A stretch of DNA of 64,000 bases, from the NCBI GenBank assembly GCA_036268485.1, contig DATAUC010000012.1, forward strand, positions 1 through 64,000. Direction: 5' to 3'. Shown one piece after another: positions 8,500-16,963 of the stretch. Each line of letters starts with the position of its first letter. The first letter of the stretch is position 1. Under the pieces are notes generated by a model. The model did no database searches, was not told the DNA's origin, and saw nothing but the letters and a program-made list of their open reading frames with translations. The DNA comes from Bog-473 sp036268485 (GTDB taxonomy: Bacteria; Actinomycetota; Acidimicrobiia; Acidimicrobiales; RAAP-2). A program made the position numbers and the translations under genes.

Positions 8500-9737
8500 G
8501 ACCCGCCGCCACCGGGCACGGTCCACTGCGGAGCGCCGGGACCCTGCCGGGCCGACCAGGTCGCCACACCGAGGCCCCAGAGGCGCACGAAGCCCTCGGC
8601 GTCCTCGTGCCGGAATGTGTCCGACGCGTCATAGGTGGCCAGGTCGTGGTCGTACAGGGCAACCGGGCTACGGCGGCCCACCACGGTGCAGGTGCCGGGA
8701 GCAACGAAGCGCAGACGCACCTCTCCGGTGACGTGTTTCTGTGATTCAGCGATGAAGGCATCCAGCGCGTTCTTGAGCGGTGAGAACCACAGACCGTCAT
8801 AGACCAGCTCGGACCAGCGGGGTTCGAGGCGGGCCTTCTCGTGGTGCAGGTCGCGCTCGAGCGTCAGGTCTTCCAGATCGGAGTGGGCCATGAGCAGCGC
8901 CAGCGCACCCGGACATTCATAGACCTCACGGCTCTTGATGCCGACCCGGCGGTTCTCCACCATGTCCAGGCGGCCGTAGCCGCGGCTGCCGGCCACGCTG
9001 CCGATGCGGGCGATGAGTTCGAGCGGGTTGAGGGCCACGCCGTCGAGCGAGACCGGCACCCCCGACTCGAAGCCGACCACGACTTCGACGGGTTCCGTCT
9101 CGGTGGGCCGGGTCAACGTGTAGACGTCATCGGGCGCCGGCGCCCACGGATCTTCAATGGCGCCGCACTCGATGGCCTTGCCCCAGAGGTTGTCGTCAAT
9201 GGAATAGAGCTTGTCCTTGGTGACCGTGATGGGGATCTCCCACTTGGCCGCCAGTTCGACGCAGTCCTCGCGGGTCAGGCCCCAGACGCGAGCGGGGGCG
9301 TAGATCGAAAGGTCCGGGGCCAGGGCGCGGGTGCCCACCTCGAAGCGCACCTGGTCGTTCCCCTTGCCGGTGCACCCGTGGGCCACCGCGGTGGCGCCGT
9401 GCCGGCGCGCCTCGGCGACCAGGTGGCGCACGATGACCGGACGCGAGAGGGCCGAGACCAGCGGGTACTTGCCCTCGTACTTGGCGTTGGCCTGGAGGGC
9501 GGGCACACAGAAGTCCTCGGCCAGTTCCTGCCGGGCGTCGATCACGACGGCCTCGACGGCGCCGGCGGCCAGGGCGCGGTTCCGGATGGCATCCCAGTCC
9601 TCGCCGCCCTTGTCGGCCGACTGGCCGACGTTGACGGCGACGGCGATCACCTCGACGCCTTCGTTCTCAATGAGCCAACGGACGGCCACGGACGTATCGA
9701 GGCCACCGCTGTAGGCCAGAACCACTCGCTCTGCCAT
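8496..9737 (-). CDS. argG: Argininosuccinate synthase
   Basis: Joins citrulline and aspartate with ATP to give argininosuccinate. The 413-residue protein starts with the family P-loop AYSGGLDTSVAVRW and has HGCTGKGNDQVRFE and the SIDDNLWG segment. I place the start at ATG 9737, seven bases after GGAAGGA; a TTG two codons upstream is less likely. Only two bases separate it from the argR stop, so its ribosome binding site lies inside argR. The tail ends in a short Gly/Pro-rich stretch. Confidence 0.97.
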   Translation of the reverse strand: MAERVVLAYSGGLDTSVAVRWLIENEGVEVIAVAVNVGQSADKGGEDWDAIRNRALAAGAVEAVVIDARQELAEDFCVPALQANAKYEGKYPLVSALSRPVIVRHLVAEARRHGATAVAHGCTGKGNDQVRFEVGTRALAPDLSIYAPARVWGLTREDCVELAAKWEIPITVTKDKLYSIDDNLWGKAIECGAIEDPWAPAPDDVYTLTRPTETEPVEVVVGFESGVPVSLDGVALNPLELIARIGSVAGSRGYGRLDMVENRRVGIKSREVYECPGALALLMAHSDLEDLTLERDLHHEKARLEPRWSELVYDGLWFSPLKNALDAFIAESQKHVTGEVRLRFVAPGTCTVVGRRSPVALYDHDLATYDASDTFRHEDAEGFVRLWGLGVATWSARQGPGAPQWTVPGGGGS

Positions 9738-9739
9738 GT

Positions 9740-10261
9740 TCAATCCTTCCCTCGTGTGCTGTGTACTTCTCCGGCAATACCGGCCACGTCGCCCAGGCGT
9801 GCGGCCATCAGCTTGCCCCCCACTTCTTCATCGACGATCACCAGCACCGTGTCATCGCCGGCCACGGTGCCAATTACGGCATCCAGGCCGCTCCGATCGA
9901 GCGCCGAGCCTACGACATGGGCCGATCCGGGCGGCGTGCGCAGCACGACCAAATTGCCCGAATGAGCTACTTCGACGACCCACTCCCCCAGCACCCGGCG
10001 CAGATGGTCCTCGGGGGCGATCTGATGCACCGGCAGCTCGGGCAGGGCATAGGCCGTGTCACCGCCGGGCAGGCGCACCTTGACCGCGCCGAGATCCTCC
10101 AGGTCGCGCGACACCGTGGTCTGGGTGGCGTCCACACCCTGTTCGGCCAGGAGGGCCACCAGCTGGCCCTGACTGGTCACGGCCTGCGCCTCGAGCAGCT
10201 TGGTGATGCGATGTTGGCGCTGGTTCTTGGTCAGTCGGTTGGCCGAACTCTGCGTCGTCAT
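9740..10261 (-). CDS. argR: Arginine repressor ArgR
   Basis: Hexameric arginine-sensing transcription regulator of 173 residues. The N-terminal winged helix (KNQRQHRITKLLEAQ, TQTTVSRDLEDLG) is followed by the C-terminal oligomerisation and arginine-binding domain ending around GTVAGDDTVLVIV. The start ATG overlaps the argF stop in an ATGA. Its place inside the arginine operon makes it self-regulated if the operator-like palindrome before argC (15481-15506) is its target, which is an inference. Confidence 0.96.
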   Translation of the reverse strand: MTTQSSANRLTKNQRQHRITKLLEAQAVTSQGQLVALLAEQGVDATQTTVSRDLEDLGAVKVRLPGGDTAYALPELPVHQIAPEDHLRRVLGEWVVEVAHSGNLVVLRTPPGSAHVVGSALDRSGLDAVIGTVAGDDTVLVIVDEEVGGKLMAARLGDVAGIAGEVHSTRGKD

Positions 10262-11184
10262 CCCGTTTCCTCCAGGGCCCAGGCCAGAATCCCGTGCATG
10301 GCCGTCTGGCGGTGCGCGGCCTGACGCCACACGACGCTGTGCGGACCTTCGAAGACGGCGTCGGAAATCTCCTCGCCCCGGTGCGCGGGCAGGCAGTGCA
10401 GGACCACCACGTCGTCCTGCGCCAGGTCGACCAGAACGTCGTCGATGGTGAAGCCGGCGAAGGCGGCCAGCCGGGTGGCCCGCTCGTCTTCTTGACCCAT
10501 CGACGTCCACACGTCGGTGTAGAGCGCATCGGCGCCCGTGGCGGCGGCCCGGGGATCGCTGGTCATCGTGATGGTGCCACCGCGACCGGCGGAGTTCGAC
10601 AGGGCGGCCAGGTCGGTCAACTCCTCGGCCGAAAACGAGTACCCCGCCGGCGAGGCCACCCGGACCTCCATGCCTTCGAGCAGCGCCGCCTTGGCCAGCG
10701 AACGGGCCATGTTGTTGGCGTCGCCGACGTAGGCCAAGGTGCGGCCGGCCAGCGGGCCCAGCGTCTCGCGCAAGGTCAGCATGTCGGCGATGGCCTGGCA
10801 CGGGTGGGCTTCATCGGAGAGGAGGTTGATGACCGGGACGGCCACGCCCTGGCGGGCCAGCGCTCCGGCCATGCGCACCAACATGGTGTGGTCGAAGACG
10901 CGGGCGCACAGGATGCGGTGGTAGCAGGCCAAGGTGCGGGCGACGTCCTCGGCGGACTCGCGCACATCGAGGCCGACTTCGACGCCCTGGATGTAGACGG
11001 GATGACCGCCCAGGCCGATCACGGCCATCTCGGTGGAGTTGCGGGTGCGGGCCGACGGCTTCTCGAAGAGGAGCGCCACACCGCAGCCGGCCAGCACGGG
11101 GCCGACAGTGCCGCTGGTGGCCAGCTCCAGGACGCGGTCGTACCCGTTGGGCCACAGGTCGTCGATATCGAAGAGGTTGGGCAT
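10258..11184 (-). CDS. argF: Ornithine carbamoyltransferase
   Basis: Transfers the carbamoyl group from carbamoyl phosphate to ornithine, giving citrulline. The 308-residue protein has the carbamoyl-phosphate site FEKPSARTRN, the second-domain DEAHPCQAIADMLT segment, and the ornithine-binding HCLPAHRGEEI. The start at ATG 11184 is preceded by GGGGGA and lies two bases after the argD stop. Its carbamoyl phosphate would come from CarAB, encoded 36 kb away in this window. Confidence 0.97.
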   Translation of the reverse strand: MPNLFDIDDLWPNGYDRVLELATSGTVGPVLAGCGVALLFEKPSARTRNSTEMAVIGLGGHPVYIQGVEVGLDVRESAEDVARTLACYHRILCARVFDHTMLVRMAGALARQGVAVPVINLLSDEAHPCQAIADMLTLRETLGPLAGRTLAYVGDANNMARSLAKAALLEGMEVRVASPAGYSFSAEELTDLAALSNSAGRGGTITMTSDPRAAATGADALYTDVWTSMGQEDERATRLAAFAGFTIDDVLVDLAQDDVVVLHCLPAHRGEEISDAVFEGPHSVVWRQAAHRQTAMHGILAWALEETG

Positions 11185-11186
11185 GC

Positions 11187-12365
11187 TCAGTCCCCCACTG
11201 CGCTCATCACGTCGGCCAGGATGGCCAACGCGGCGTCGACTTCGTCCTCGGTCACCAAAAGGGGCGGCGCCACCCGGACGGCGTCGGGTCGCACGGCGTT
11301 GACCAGCAATCCCTGGGCCAGGGCGCCGGCTGAAATCTCCTTGGCCACGGCTCGGTCGAGCTGGGCGGCCAGGAGAAGACCGGCGCCGCGCACCGACTGC
11401 ACGCCGGGCAGGGTGGCCAGTCCGGCCCGCAAGCGGGCACCTCTGGCTTGGGCCCGGGCGCAGACGTCTTCCGCTTCCATGACGGCCAGAGTGGCGCGCG
11501 CGGCGGCCAGGGCCAATGGCTGACCACCGAAGGTGGATCCGTGGTCGCCGGGACCGAAGGCGGCGGCCACCTCGGCCCGGGCCCAACAGGCACCGACGGG
11601 CATGCCGTTCCCGAGCGCCTTGGCCATGGTCACCACGTCGGGTTGGAGGCCCTGGGCCTGGAACGCAAACCAGTGGCCGGTGCGGCCGAGACCGGTCTGC
11701 ACCTCATCGAGCATCAGGAGGGCGCCCCGGTCGGTGCACAGGTCGCGCACGGCCCCGAGATAGTCCGAGCTCGGGACCATCACCCCACCCTCGCCCTGCA
11801 GCGGCTCGAGCAGGACGGCGGCCACGGTGTTCGGATCGAGCGCCTGATCGAGCGCGGCGACGTCGTCGTAGGGGACGTAGACGAACCCTTCGGGCAACGG
11901 CTCGAACGGGGCGTGCTTCTCGGGTTGGCCGGTCGCCGTCAGCGTGGCCAGGGTGCGGCCGTGGAACGAGTTGTCGGCCGTGATGACGACGTGGCGCTCG
12001 CCGCCGGTCCAGCGCCGGGCCAGCTTCAGGGCGCACTCGTTGGCCTCGGCTCCCGAGTTGGAGAAGAAGATCTGCCCGCCGGCCTGACCGCTGCCGCCGT
12101 TGATGAGCCGATCAAGGGTCATGGCCACTTCGGGGCCCAGCTCGTTGCCGTAGAGGTTGGAGACGTGGCTCAGGGTCCGGGCCTGCAGTGCCACGGCATC
12201 GGCCACCACGGGATGGGCGTGCCCGAGCGACACCACGGCCAGGCCGGTGATGAAGTCCAGGTAGCCCTGGCCCGCCCCGTCGTAGAGCATGGTGCCGTCA
12301 CCTCGTACAAAGGTGACCGGCGGCTCGGCGTAGGTGCGCATCAGTGCGCTGCGGTCGATCGTCAC
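11187..12365 (-). CDS. argD: Acetylornithine aminotransferase
   Basis: PLP-dependent class III aminotransferase of 392 residues converting N-acetylglutamate semialdehyde to N-acetylornithine. Visible features are the phosphate-binding NSGAEANECALKLAR, the cofactor-contacting MLDEVQTGLGRTG, and the Schiff-base lysine in VTMAKALGNGMP. The GTG start at 12365 overlaps the argB stop in a GTGA, indicating translational coupling. Such enzymes may also act on succinyl-diaminopimelate, which cannot be judged here. Confidence 0.96.
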   Translation of the reverse strand: MTIDRSALMRTYAEPPVTFVRGDGTMLYDGAGQGYLDFITGLAVVSLGHAHPVVADAVALQARTLSHVSNLYGNELGPEVAMTLDRLINGGSGQAGGQIFFSNSGAEANECALKLARRWTGGERHVVITADNSFHGRTLATLTATGQPEKHAPFEPLPEGFVYVPYDDVAALDQALDPNTVAAVLLEPLQGEGGVMVPSSDYLGAVRDLCTDRGALLMLDEVQTGLGRTGHWFAFQAQGLQPDVVTMAKALGNGMPVGACWARAEVAAAFGPGDHGSTFGGQPLALAAARATLAVMEAEDVCARAQARGARLRAGLATLPGVQSVRGAGLLLAAQLDRAVAKEISAGALAQGLLVNAVRPDAVRVAPPLLVTEDEVDAALAILADVMSAVGD

Positions 12366-13288
12366 GGCACCACCATGGTGCCGACACCCGAGTCGGTGAA
12401 GAGCTCGAGCAGTAGGGCATGGGGGACACGGCCATCGAGGATGTGTGCCCGCGCCACGCCCGAACGCACGGCATCGGCGCACGCTTCCACCTTGGGCACC
12501 ATGCCGCCCTGAGCCCCGCCGCTGCGCAGGATCTCCTCAATGATTTCCAGCGAAGCCTGATGGATCACCGTGGTCGGATCGTCGGGCACGATGCGCAGAC
12601 CTTCGATGTCGGTCAGGAAGATCAGCTTCTCGGCCCCCAGGGCCACGGCCAGCGCGCCGGCCACCGTGTCGGCATTGATGTTGTAGGCCTGGCCCGCCTC
12701 ATCGGCGCCGATGGTGGCCACCACCGGGATGATGCCTTCGGCCACCAGGCGTTCCAGCATGGTGGGATCGACCACCGACACGCGGCCCACGAAGCCGAGC
12801 TCGACATCGCTCTGGGCCGCCGTGATCAGGTTGGCATCCTCGCCCGACATGCCAACGGCCAGTGGGCCGTGCACGTTGATGGCGCTGACGATGTCGCGGT
12901 TGACCTTGCCCACCAGGACCATGCGGGCAATATCGAGGGTCTCGGCGTCGGTCACCCGCAGGCCGTTGCGGAACTCGGTCTCCTTGCCCAGGCGGGCCAT
13001 GAGGTCACCGATCTGCGGACCACCCCCGTGCACCACCACCGGCAGCAGGCCGACCGCCCGCATGAGCACGACGTCTTCGGCGAAGGAGGCCAGGGCGTCA
13101 TCGGCTCCGCCGGTCGAGCCATGCAGCGCATTGCCGCCGTACTTGACCACCACGATCTTGCCCCGGAAGCGCCGGATGTAGGGCAGGGCCTCGACCAGCA
13201 CCGACGCTGTGTTCTCGGCCGCCGCCTTCTGGGCCCGGGTGATCCGCTGAGAGGCACCTTCGAGTGAGATCTCGTTGGGTGTGGTCAC
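12362..13288 (-). CDS. argB: Acetylglutamate kinase
   Basis: Phosphorylates N-acetylglutamate, the controlled second step of arginine synthesis. The 308-residue protein has the amino-acid-kinase fold motifs VVKYGGNALH, VVVHGGGPQI and NINADTVAGALA. The N-terminal extension of about 30 residues before the KIVVVKYGG strand resembles the N-terminal helix of arginine-inhibited hexameric kinases, so feedback inhibition by arginine is plausible. The GTG start overlaps the argJ stop in a GTGA. Confidence 0.96.
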   Translation of the reverse strand: MTTPNEISLEGASQRITRAQKAAAENTASVLVEALPYIRRFRGKIVVVKYGGNALHGSTGGADDALASFAEDVVLMRAVGLLPVVVHGGGPQIGDLMARLGKETEFRNGLRVTDAETLDIARMVLVGKVNRDIVSAINVHGPLAVGMSGEDANLITAAQSDVELGFVGRVSVVDPTMLERLVAEGIIPVVATIGADEAGQAYNINADTVAGALAVALGAEKLIFLTDIEGLRIVPDDPTTVIHQASLEIIEEILRSGGAQGGMVPKVEACADAVRSGVARAHILDGRVPHALLLELFTDSGVGTMVVP

Positions 13289-14454
13289 GACGTGGTCCGG
13301 TTCTCGTCGATGTAGCCGTAACCCAAGTCCGTGCCCAGCACGACGGCCTCGCCGTCGCCCAACTTCAGATCGCAGACCAGTTCGATATGGCGACCGGCCA
13401 TGTGCGCCGCCACGGCTCCTTCGTCGTAGTCGGCGGCCACCCCGCCTTCGCACACGGCGATGCCGCCATAGGACACCGAGACCAGGTCGATGTCGAAGGC
13501 CACACCAGCCGAGCCCAGTTCGCTCACCACACGGCCCCAGTACGGATCCTCGCCGTTGAGCGAGCACTGGACCAGCATGGAATCGGCCACCTTGCGGGCC
13601 GCCTGGTGGGCTGAGGCGTCGTCCTCGGCTCCGATCACCAGGATGTGCGAGACCTTGGTGGCCCCTTCAGCGTCATCGACCATCTGCTCGGCAAGCGAGG
13701 TGCAGGCTTGCGTGAGCGCCGCCGTCAGTTCAATCAGCGTCGGCGTAGCGCCCAGTCCACTGGCCAAGACCAGGACCGTGTCATTGGTGGAGGTACAGCC
13801 GTCCACCGTCATGGAATTGAACGAGGTTTGGACCGCGGCCGTCAGGGCCGCCTGCAGGGTCTCCGGATCGGCCACCGCATCGGTGGTGCACAGCGCCAAC
13901 ATCGTGGCCATGTTGGGGGCCAGCATGGCGGCGCCTTTGGCCATGCCGCCGACGGTGAACCCGTTGCCGTGTACCAACACTTCCTTGGGCACCGTGTCGG
14001 TCGTCATGATGGCCCGCGCCGCCGCCGCACCCGCCTCGAAGGTGCCGGCCCGGGCCGCCACAATGGCGGCCAGATTCGGTTCCGCCTGGGCCATGGGAAA
14101 GGGGATCCCGATGAGACCGGTCTGGCAGACCAACACTTCTTCGGTCCGGGCGCCGATGCCGGCCGCCACGGCGGCACACAGGCCCAGCGCGGCGTGGCGG
14201 CCGGGTTGGCCGGTGGCGGCGTTGGCATTGCCCGACGTCAAGATGACGGCGGCCGCCTGACCGGATGTGGCAGCCAGATGGGCCCGGCTGATCTGCACTG
14301 GCGCGGCGGCGGCCAGGTTGGAGGTGAAGACGCCGGCCGCCGACACGGGCTGACCGTCGGCCGTGGCCACCACCGCCACATCGGGCACTCCGCTGGCCTT
14401 GATGCCGGCCGACCCGCCCGTCGCCACAAAACCCTTCGGCGTGGTCACACTCAC
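13285..14454 (-). CDS. argJ: Glutamate N-acetyltransferase / ornithine acetyltransferase
   Basis: ArgJ recycles the acetyl group from N-acetylornithine to glutamate, closing the acetyl cycle. The 389-residue precursor has the self-cleavage site APNMATML, where the Thr becomes the N-terminal nucleophile of the beta chain, and the KGAAM segment before it. The start GTG at 14454 follows GGGAGGGA and overlaps the argC stop in a GTGA. With ArgJ present, a separate ArgE is not needed. Whether it also uses acetyl-CoA (bifunctional form) is not evident. Confidence 0.96.
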   Translation of the reverse strand: MSVTTPKGFVATGGSAGIKASGVPDVAVVATADGQPVSAAGVFTSNLAAAAPVQISRAHLAATSGQAAAVILTSGNANAATGQPGRHAALGLCAAVAAGIGARTEEVLVCQTGLIGIPFPMAQAEPNLAAIVAARAGTFEAGAAAARAIMTTDTVPKEVLVHGNGFTVGGMAKGAAMLAPNMATMLALCTTDAVADPETLQAALTAAVQTSFNSMTVDGCTSTNDTVLVLASGLGATPTLIELTAALTQACTSLAEQMVDDAEGATKVSHILVIGAEDDASAHQAARKVADSMLVQCSLNGEDPYWGRVVSELGSAGVAFDIDLVSVSYGGIAVCEGGVAADYDEGAVAAHMAGRHIELVCDLKLGDGEAVVLGTDLGYGYIDENRTTS

Positions 14455-15473
14455 GGGTACATCCCTCCCAGCGGTAGTCCGGTTGTCTCGGGCAGTCCGA
14501 GCGCGACGTTGGCGCACTGGATGGCCTGACCCGAGGCTCCCTTGACGAGGTTGTCAAGAGCGCAGAGGGCCGCCACCCAGCCGGTGCGTGCATCTACCCG
14601 GGCCGTCACATGGGCACAGTTGGAACCGGATGTGGCCTTAGTCGATGGTGGCGCGTCGGTGACCACGATGAACGGCTCCTCGTCGTAGGCGTCGTGCAGC
14701 ACTGCCATGACATCGGACGTGCTGACGGCGGCCGCCTCGGCCGTCGGGCGGGCGTAGCAGGTGGCCAAAATGCCACGCACCATGGGCGCCAGGTGCGGGG
14801 TGAACAGCAACTGGGCGCCGAGGATCTGTTCCATCTCAGGCGTGTGGCGATGTGTGAGCAACCCGTAGGCCGTGAAGTCCTCGTCGACGGTGCCGAAGTG
14901 CAGCGACTCCTTGGGGGCCCGGCCGGCACCCGAGGTGCCCGAGGCGGCATCGACGATGATGCCGCTGTCGGCGATGAGCCCAGCCCGCAGCAGGGGGGCC
15001 AGGGCCAGGCCAGCCGATGTCGGGTAGCACCCGGCCGAGGCGATCAGGTTGGCCCCGTGCAGGTCGCCTCGGAAAAGCTCGGGCAGGCCGTAGGCCGCCT
15101 CGGCCAAGAGTTCGGGCGCCTCGTGGGGCTCGCCGTACCAAGTGGGATAGAGGCCGGCGTCCTTCAAGCGGAAGTCGGCGGCCAGATCCACGATGACGCC
15201 CACCCGGCTGCGCAACGCAGGCACGATGCGCTGCGATTCGCCGTGGGGCAGGGCGCAGAACACCACATCGAGACCGTCGAGCGACTCGGGCACGGCCGCC
15301 TCATAGGTCAGACCGGGGTAGGCCGCGGCCAGCGAGGGGGTGTGCTCCCCCACCGACTGTCCGGCGTGCGAGTGGGCCGTAACCACCGCCACCTCAAGGG
15401 ACGGATGGCCGGCCAGCAGGCGCAGCAATTCCGCCCCCGTGTAGCCCGACGCTCCGATGATCCCCGCCTTCAT
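14451..15473 (-). CDS. argC: N-acetyl-gamma-glutamyl-phosphate reductase
   Basis: NADPH-dependent reductase for the third step of arginine synthesis. The 340-residue protein begins with the Rossmann motif GIIGASGYTGAELLRLL and has the catalytic Cys in SAGCYPTSA and a DFRLKD segment. I chose ATG 15473 because a TATACT -10 element lies exactly six bases upstream, so the mRNA probably begins at the start codon. An ATG at 15488 would place the promoter inside the gene. It heads the arginine operon and is divergent from the VOC gene. Confidence 0.96.
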   Translation of the reverse strand: MKAGIIGASGYTGAELLRLLAGHPSLEVAVVTAHSHAGQSVGEHTPSLAAAYPGLTYEAAVPESLDGLDVVFCALPHGESQRIVPALRSRVGVIVDLAADFRLKDAGLYPTWYGEPHEAPELLAEAAYGLPELFRGDLHGANLIASAGCYPTSAGLALAPLLRAGLIADSGIIVDAASGTSGAGRAPKESLHFGTVDEDFTAYGLLTHRHTPEMEQILGAQLLFTPHLAPMVRGILATCYARPTAEAAAVSTSDVMAVLHDAYDEEPFIVVTDAPPSTKATSGSNCAHVTARVDARTGWVAALCALDNLVKGASGQAIQCANVALGLPETTGLPLGGMYP

Positions 15474-15479
15474 CGCATC

Positions 15480-15485
15480 AGTATA
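15480..15485 (-). promoter_or_regulatory. -10 element of the leaderless arginine operon promoter (TATACT)
   Basis: TATACT on the minus strand ends six bases before the argC ATG. It is the best -10 match in the argC/VOC gap, and no Shine-Dalgarno sequence precedes argC. No good -35 was seen at 17-18 bases. Confidence 0.65.
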
Positions 15486-15506
15486 CATATTCCCGCATAC
15501 TCATGC
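15481..15506. promoter_or_regulatory. Candidate ArgR box over the argC promoter
   Basis: The AT-rich stretch holds two adjacent palindromes: GTATAC (15481-15486) and GCAT-ACTC-ATGC (15495-15506). Paired AT-rich imperfect palindromes overlapping the promoter are what ArgR hexamers bind. The site covers the -10 of argC, so binding would block the whole operon. The match to an ArgR consensus is judged by eye. Confidence 0.55.
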
Positions 15507-15566
15507 ATGAGCCAGAGATGGTCTCCGGGTGCGGCAGGTGGCGGCTCGCTGCGCGAGTGTGGACGC

Positions 15567-15941
15567 ATGTTCGATCATGTCTCACTGCAGGTCAGCGATG
15601 TCCCAGCCAGCACGGCGTTCTATGCGGCGGTGTTGGCTCCCCTGGGCATCACCGCCGGCCATGTCGAGGATGGCACGGCCGGGTTCTTCGGCCCCGAACC
15701 GGGGTCCTTCTGGGTCGGCCCGGCGCAGCGTCCGGACGATCGCGAGCTCCACATCGCCTTTCGGGCCGCCAGCCGTGACGTAGTGCGGGCCTTCCATGCG
15801 GCCGCCGTGGCTTACGGCGCTGAGATCCTGCACGAGCCTCGGGTCTTCCCCCAATATCACGAGCACTACTACGGCGCCTTCATCCGCGACCCCGATGGCC
15901 ACAACATTGAGGCGGTGTGCAGCCAACCCGAGCCAGGCTGA
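15567..15941 (+). CDS. VOC/glyoxalase-family protein
   Basis: A 124-residue single vicinal-oxygen-chelate domain. It shows the beta-alpha-beta start FDHVSLQVSDVPASTAFY and the C-terminal FIRDPDGHNIEAVC, where the Glu and the early His would form part of a metal site. Two such domains normally pair to make the active site, so it likely dimerises. The family includes glyoxalases, dioxygenases and resistance proteins; nothing here selects one. It is transcribed away from argC and converges on the GNAT gene. Confidence 0.82.
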   Translation: MFDHVSLQVSDVPASTAFYAAVLAPLGITAGHVEDGTAGFFGPEPGSFWVGPAQRPDDRELHIAFRAASRDVVRAFHAAAVAYGAEILHEPRVFPQYHEHYYGAFIRDPDGHNIEAVCSQPEPG

Positions 15942-15950
15942 CGAGCGGCG

Positions 15951-16961
15951 CTATCCCAGCTTCTTGAGCCAGTAGGTGGAGTGGGCCACCACCTCGAAGC
16001 CGATCTCTTCGTTGACGGCGATCATGTGCTCGTTCTCCGCCGCGTTCCAGGTGCTGATGGTGCGCACGTCGGGGTAGGTCTCCATGACCGCGGCCAAGTT
16101 GGCCACCTTGACGGCGTAGCCCAGCCCGTGACCGCGGTGTTCACGCATGACCAACGTGTCGTGCTGCCACGACGACGAGGGCGCACCCAGCGGGATGGCC
16201 ACCTCGGTGAAGGCCACCAGGGTCCGGGTGGCGTCGTGATGGGCCGCCGTCGTCAGTTTCGACCGATTCTGCGCCGCAATCTCCGCCTCCATGCGGCGCA
16301 CGCGTTGTTCGTCCCACACTTCTTCATCGAGGTCCTGCTCCCCCATCGGAATGTCGGTGGACATCCGGCGCCCGAGCTCGCAGCGATCGGTGATGAACTC
16401 GTCGGGCCAGCGATCGCGAAAGGTGATGAGGCTGTAGCCCGCCGGCGCCGCCTTGGGGCTGAAGGCCAAGGCCTGCATCAGGGCGGCCGGCACGGGGAGG
16501 TTGATCGAACGGCGCACCAGGTGCTGGGCCGAGGCGAAACCGAGGCTCTCGGCGAACGGTGCGCCAGGATCGACGAAGCCGGCTCTCACCGGTACCTCGT
16601 CCATGCCGCCCAGTTCGGTCCGCCCCGCCCCCAGTGCCAATCCTTCGACTTCGGCCATGATGGCCCGGCCCACCCCGCGCCGCCGGGCTTCGGGGAGCAC
16701 GCGGACGTCCACCCGGGCGACATGGGTGTTCTCCAATCGGAACATCTCCAGATCGGCGATGCCCAGGACTGCGCCGTCCGGCCCGTAGACGGCCAGACAG
16801 CGGTGCTCCTCGGCGCCATCGGTGCTCAGGGCCCAGGCCAGGCGCTCGGCTCGTTGCCATCCGGGCTTGTCGGGCCAGCGCTCCAGGTCCGTGACGTGCA
16901 GCACATCGAACCAGGCGTCAAAAGCGGCGGCATCGTGGGGGTCGATGACGACAACGTCCAT
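15951..16961 (-). CDS. Two-domain GNAT acetyltransferase (copy 2)
   Basis: A 336-residue protein with two GNAT folds. The first domain carries the acetyl-CoA loop motif RRRGVGRAIM and the second has REHRGHGLGYAVK. It is a clear paralogue of the gene immediately upstream: both are 336 residues and share the opening MDV..IDP.D.AAFDA and the closing IAVN..IGF.VV. This copy follows the other by two bases, so they form one unit. Two-domain actinobacterial GNATs include mycothiol synthase (MshD), but the substrate here is unknown. Confidence 0.85.
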   Translation of the reverse strand: MDVVVIDPHDAAAFDAWFDVLHVTDLERWPDKPGWQRAERLAWALSTDGAEEHRCLAVYGPDGAVLGIADLEMFRLENTHVARVDVRVLPEARRRGVGRAIMAEVEGLALGAGRTELGGMDEVPVRAGFVDPGAPFAESLGFASAQHLVRRSINLPVPAALMQALAFSPKAAPAGYSLITFRDRWPDEFITDRCELGRRMSTDIPMGEQDLDEEVWDEQRVRRMEAEIAAQNRSKLTTAAHHDATRTLVAFTEVAIPLGAPSSSWQHDTLVMREHRGHGLGYAVKVANLAAVMETYPDVRTISTWNAAENEHMIAVNEEIGFEVVAHSTYWLKKLG

Positions 16962-16963
16962 CG

